Source of the DNA: a bacterium
GTDB lineage: Bacteria > Planctomycetota > UBA1135 > UBA2386
NCBI GenBank assembly: GCA_030432695.1
Contig: JAUILN010000004.1
Coordinates: 620,001 to 684,000 of the forward strand
Reading direction: 5' to 3'
Length of the DNA: 64,000 nucleotides
Below are positions 62,054 to 64,000 of this stretch, in pieces. A model generated the notes under the pieces. It worked only from the letters and a program-made list of their open reading frames with translations. It was not told where the DNA came from and did not search any database. Made by a program: the position numbers and the translations under genes. Numbering within the stretch: the stretch's first letter is position 1; each line of letters opens with the position of its first letter.

Positions 62054-62370
62054 GCCGCAGACGCCGCGACCTCAGCCTGCTCGACGACGCCGACGGCGAC
62101 GCCGATCCGCTGGCCTCGGTCGCCAACCTCTTCGACGTCGCGATGGTGTTCGCCGCGGCGCTGGTGGTGTCGTGGTCGGCCGCGCACACGAGTGCTGCGG
62201 AGTCGGTCGACGACACGCAGCGGCTGGATGGGTTGATGGAGACCGGGGCGCGGCGGAGTGGTTCGGGGGAGCGGCTGGGGATGGCGTACCGGCTGGAGGA
62301 CGGGCGGATCGTGTACGTGCCGGAGGCGGGGGCGGAGCGGGCTGGGGAATCTGCGGGCGGGGGGCGGTGA
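62050..62370 (+). CDS. DUF2149-like small membrane protein
   Basis: 106-residue protein with a charged N-terminus (RRRRDLSLLDDADGDADPL), one span (VANLFDVAMVFAAALVVSW) and a short exported tail ending in a glycine-rich stretch. The DPL..VANLFDVAMVFAAAL core is the DUF2149 pattern, an ExbD-like partner found beside MotA/ExbB-type proteins in CobN-like loci. ATG 62050 overlaps the preceding stop (ATGA). It is probably the ExbD-like half of the energising complex. Confidence 0.8.
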   Translation: MSRRRRDLSLLDDADGDADPLASVANLFDVAMVFAAALVVSWSAAHTSAAESVDDTQRLDGLMETGARRSGSGERLGMAYRLEDGRIVYVPEAGAERAGESAGGGR

Positions 62371-62445
62371 AGGTGTACAACGCGTGCGCGGCACCGGGCG
62401 AACACGCACCGGGTGTACATGTCGCCCTACCACCGTACAGACACC

Positions 62446-63357
62446 ATGGAACGCTTCTACCCCATCGGCATTCCCGGCCAACCCTGGACCGACGCGGACA
62501 AGACCAACTGGTTCGCGCAGCAGACGCGTAAGCGGAGCTACCGCGAGCAGGTGCTCGACAAGATCGACGCGCTGCGCGACCGCTTCGACGTGACGCAGTA
62601 CGGCGCGCTCTCGATCGATGCGGAGCGCTATCCGTTGTTCGCCTTCGCGCCGCGTCAGCCATTGCCCGACGCGCCGTGGGCATTGATCACCGGCGGCGTG
62701 CACGGCTACGAGACCAGCGGGGTACAGGGCGCGCTCGCGTTCCTTGCCGAGGCGGCCGCGGATTACGCGGATCGGGTGAACCTGTTGGTCGCGCCCTGCG
62801 TGAGCCCGTGGGGCTACGAGGTGATCCACCGTTGGAACCCGAAGGCGATCGATCCGAACCGTTCGTTCGCGGGCGATGGTGTGTGCGAGGAGGCCGCGGC
62901 GCTGATCCGGCTCGTTCGCAGCAAGGGGGTCTCGTTCCTCATGCACCTCGACCTGCACGAGACCACCGACACCGACGAGACCGAGTTCCGTCCGGCCAAG
63001 GCAGCGCGTGATGGCGTCGTCTCCGAGCCCGGGTCGATCCCCGACGGCTTCTACACCGTGGGCGACACCGAGAACCCGCAGTCGGAGTTCCAGGCGGCGA
63101 TCATCGCCAGCGTCGAGCAGGTCACCCACATCGCGCCGGCCGACGAGAACGGGCAGATCATCGGTGCAGACGTGGTGCAGAAGGGGGTCATCAACTATCC
63201 GGTGCGCGAGCTCGGGCTGTGCGCAGGGGTGACCGACGCGGAGTTCGTGAGCACGACCGAGGTCTACCCCGACAGTCCGAAGGTGACGGACAGCGACTGC
63301 AACCGTGCACAGGTCGCGGCGGTGCGGGGGGGACTGGAGTTCGTGTTGGGGCGGTGA
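62446..63357 (+). CDS. M14-like zinc carboxypeptidase
   Basis: 303-residue cytoplasmic metallocarboxypeptidase of the M14 superfamily. The zinc motif HxxE is in GGVHGYETSG (H86, E89) and the third ligand is in LMHLDLHETTD (H167 or H171). The substrate-binding DPNRSF and the downstream ELGLCAGVTDAEFVSTTEV support the family. There is no signal peptide. I chose ATG 62446 (MERFYPIGIPGQPW), the family-like N-terminus; in-frame ATG 62419 and GTG 62413 are alternatives. It is separated by 75 bp from the DUF2149 gene and could be cotranscribed. Function is probably amidohydrolysis of a peptide or an acylated amino acid. Confidence 0.85.
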   Translation: MERFYPIGIPGQPWTDADKTNWFAQQTRKRSYREQVLDKIDALRDRFDVTQYGALSIDAERYPLFAFAPRQPLPDAPWALITGGVHGYETSGVQGALAFLAEAAADYADRVNLLVAPCVSPWGYEVIHRWNPKAIDPNRSFAGDGVCEEAAALIRLVRSKGVSFLMHLDLHETTDTDETEFRPAKAARDGVVSEPGSIPDGFYTVGDTENPQSEFQAAIIASVEQVTHIAPADENGQIIGADVVQKGVINYPVRELGLCAGVTDAEFVSTTEVYPDSPKVTDSDCNRAQVAAVRGGLEFVLGR

Positions 63358-63379
63358 GAACTCTGGCGCTCCGCAGCGC

Positions 63380-63838
63380 TCAGGTGTTCATCAGCCAGAT
63401 GCTGCCATTGAGCACGCTGGCGAAGGCCACCCACAATGCATAGGGGACGAGCAGGAGGCCTGCGGGTCGCGTGATGCGCAGGAAGACCACGATGTTGGCG
63501 ACGACCAGCGCCAGCAGGATCAGGATCTCGACGAACGCGGTTCCGGGCCGGTGCAGGCCGAAGAACAGCCACGACCACGCGGCGTTGAGCGCGAGCTGCA
63601 GACCGTAGATCACGAAGGTCGTCCGCCGTCGAGGGCCCTCGCTCCGCCCGTAGGCGAGGGCGCCCGCGATCCCGATCAGCAGGTAGAGCAGCGTCCAGAC
63701 CGGACCGAAGAGCCAACCCGGCGGGGTCCAGTCGGGTTTGGCGAGTTGCTGGTACCAGGGGCCGGGGGCGAACAGAGCTCCGAACACGGCGGGGACGAAG
63801 GCCAGGGCGACGAAGGCGACCAGTCGGGGGATGCTCAT
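63380..63838 (-). CDS. tspO: TspO/MBR-family tetrapyrrole-binding membrane protein
   Basis: 152-residue five-span membrane protein. The family core WTPPGWLFGPVWTLLYLLIG lies around residues 38-57. AALNAAWSWLFFG-type segments (here LALNAAWSWLFFGL) and the C-terminal LVPYALWVAFASVLNGSIW are highly characteristic. The length and span pattern match. TspO proteins bind porphyrins and may degrade or regulate them. Its location next to an exported CobN-like chelatase suggests a tetrapyrrole-themed neighbourhood, though it is convergent with the peptidase gene, not in the operon. Confidence 0.92.
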   Translation of the reverse strand: MSIPRLVAFVALAFVPAVFGALFAPGPWYQQLAKPDWTPPGWLFGPVWTLLYLLIGIAGALAYGRSEGPRRRTTFVIYGLQLALNAAWSWLFFGLHRPGTAFVEILILLALVVANIVVFLRITRPAGLLLVPYALWVAFASVLNGSIWLMNT

Positions 63839-63906
63839 TCCGGGGGGCGGGAGTCTCGCGAGGGGCGGGATGTTCGCGGGAAGGCCTGGCGTGGATGCCG
63901 GAGTGG

Positions 63907-64000
63907 CTACTGGAGTCGGAGTTCGATTCTATGGTCGGGTGTGCCCGCGCCGGCTTCGATCGTGAACTGGCCGCGCGCGCCGGACTCGTGTCGCAGCGTG
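63907..64000 (-). CDS. 3' end of an unidentified gene cut by the window edge
   Basis: The minus strand has an open frame from the window edge to a TAG (63907-63909), ending in QFTIEAGAGTPDHRIELRLQ. Composition fits a secreted beta-rich domain. It is too short to name; it may also be spurious. Confidence 0.4.
   Translation of the reverse strand, partial: TLRHESGARGQFTIEAGAGTPDHRIELRLQ

Overview
The window is GC-rich throughout and reads as a planctomycete-like chromosome. The pointers are a sigma factor overlapping a Ser/Thr kinase with WD40 repeats, a sigma factor fused to a membrane span and carboxypeptidase-regulatory-like modules, large secreted FG-GAP/VCBS and ASPIC/UnbV proteins, kelch proteins, a sulfatase, a DUF303-type esterase and few clear Shine-Dalgarno sites. 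The taxon is inferred from gene content only. No rRNA, tRNA, CRISPR array, integrase or transposase was recognised.

Layout. 1-1.6 kb: exported tandem cyanophycinase-like protein with one dead half. 1.8-9.2 kb: three translationally coupled genes (unrecognised protein, PLD-type phosphodiesterase, SNF2-class helicase) resembling an antiviral or nucleic-acid-targeting cassette that matches no named system I can recall. 9.3-13.9 kb: membrane kinase, class III cyclase with FHA domain, and a Uma2-family protein. 14.0-17.1 kb: membrane-anchored sigma factor. 17.1-35.7 kb: secreted protein region (two kelch proteins, two ASPIC proteins, a PKD protein, esterase, sulfatase) and a DUF4920/PepSY pair, littered with short decayed tails of the same gene families.

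35.8-42.7 kb: two-unit array. Each unit has a conserved block (poly-G tract, sigma-like gene, 3' end of an oprM gene) and a diverged cargo pair (Cys-rich secreted protein plus single-span membrane protein). A 168-bp foldback sequence lies in front of one cargo pair. 42.7-47.7 kb: tripartite RND efflux operon with a TetR regulator and two similar operator palindromes. 48.0-52.4 kb: sigma factor/WD40 kinase pair. 52.5-57.3 kb: a convergent pair of large secreted repeat proteins. 57.4-62.4 kb: exported CobN-like chelatase, MotA/ExbB-like channel and DUF2149 protein in overlapping frames, resembling the hmuS-centred part of haem-utilisation loci. 62.4-64 kb: M14-like carboxypeptidase, TspO and the 3' end of a truncated gene.

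The strongest candidates for something undescribed are the sigma/poly-G/cargo array at 35.8-42.7 kb, the helicase-PLD cassette at 1.8-9.2 kb, and the remnant mosaic at 24.6-31.6 kb. All functions are homology judgements by eye; no searches were run.
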